In this document: in pieces, positions 62,858 through 64,000 of the stretch
Layout: each line of letters starts with the position of its first letter
How positions within the stretch are numbered: the stretch's first letter is position 1
Assembly: GCA_006226495.1 (NCBI GenBank)
Contig: SBGU01000043.1
Location: 124,001 to 188,000, forward strand
Direction: 5' to 3'
Length of the DNA stretch: 64,000 bases
DNA from: Alphaproteobacteria bacterium
GTDB taxonomy: Bacteria > Pseudomonadota > Alphaproteobacteria > Sphingomonadales > Kordiimonadaceae
Notes under the pieces: model-generated
What the model saw: only the letters and a program-made list of their open reading frames with translations
Databases searched by the model: none
Told to the model about the DNA's origin: nothing
Translations under genes and position numbers: made by a program

Positions 62858-64000
<1,143 letters not shown>

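Overview
This is a GC-rich bacterial chromosome segment, almost certainly from an alphaproteobacterium. The signs are the neighbouring COQ9 and rpsU genes, gapR (DUF2312), DUF1244 and DUF2336 genes, a split pntAA/pntAB/pntB transhydrogenase, and a saccharopine-type lysine operon. The genus cannot be fixed by eye. Coding density is high. I saw no tRNA, rRNA, CRISPR array, transposase or prophage backbone.

Layout, left to right. 1-5.4 kb: xerC (cut by the window edge), COQ9, rpsU with two promoters and a terminator, and a large exported VIT/VWA-type protein. 5.5-11.7 kb: a four-gene minus-strand operon for lysine breakdown (two saccharopine dehydrogenases, a ThDP enzyme and an aminoadipate-semialdehyde-type aldehyde dehydrogenase), divergent from an Lrp/AsnC regulator with a perfect palindrome between them. 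11.8-12.9 kb: a metallo-beta-lactamase-fold hydrolase followed by an inverted pair of palindromic repeats.

12.9-33.2 kb is the most striking part. An NtrY-like histidine kinase and an NtrC-family sigma54 activator are divergent from an eight-gene transport operon. The operon has one MacA/HlyD-like adaptor, one MacB/LolD-like ATPase and six tandem, diverged, full-length MacB/FtsX-type permeases of about 810-840 residues. A near-consensus -24/-12 promoter and helically phased direct repeats lie in the divergent gap, so the activator very likely drives the operon. No outer-membrane channel gene is present.

33.2-42 kb: two DUF2336 paralogues, a DoxX / ATP-grasp / DedA membrane operon, apt, a three-gene cassette of tail-collar (microcystin-dependent-like) proteins that looks AT-richer than its surroundings, and a cytosolic-type M14 carboxypeptidase. 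42-49.3 kb: rpmJ, a HAD phosphatase, pyk, an N-formylglutamate amidohydrolase-family gene with DUF1244, a YciI/ECF42-type sigma factor pair, and glpD. 49.3-58.8 kb: a large type I-secreted RTX/VCBS protein, gapR, an exported SGNH hydrolase, a phosphoribosyltransferase, a GST, a DUF5694-type protein and an outer-membrane beta-barrel protein. 58.8-64 kb: murI behind a second sigma54 regulator, divergent from pntAA-pntAB-pntB, which runs off the window.

Most start sites were moved inward from the longest reading frame to a start with a visible Shine-Dalgarno. Functional names rest on recognising motifs by eye, without database searches.
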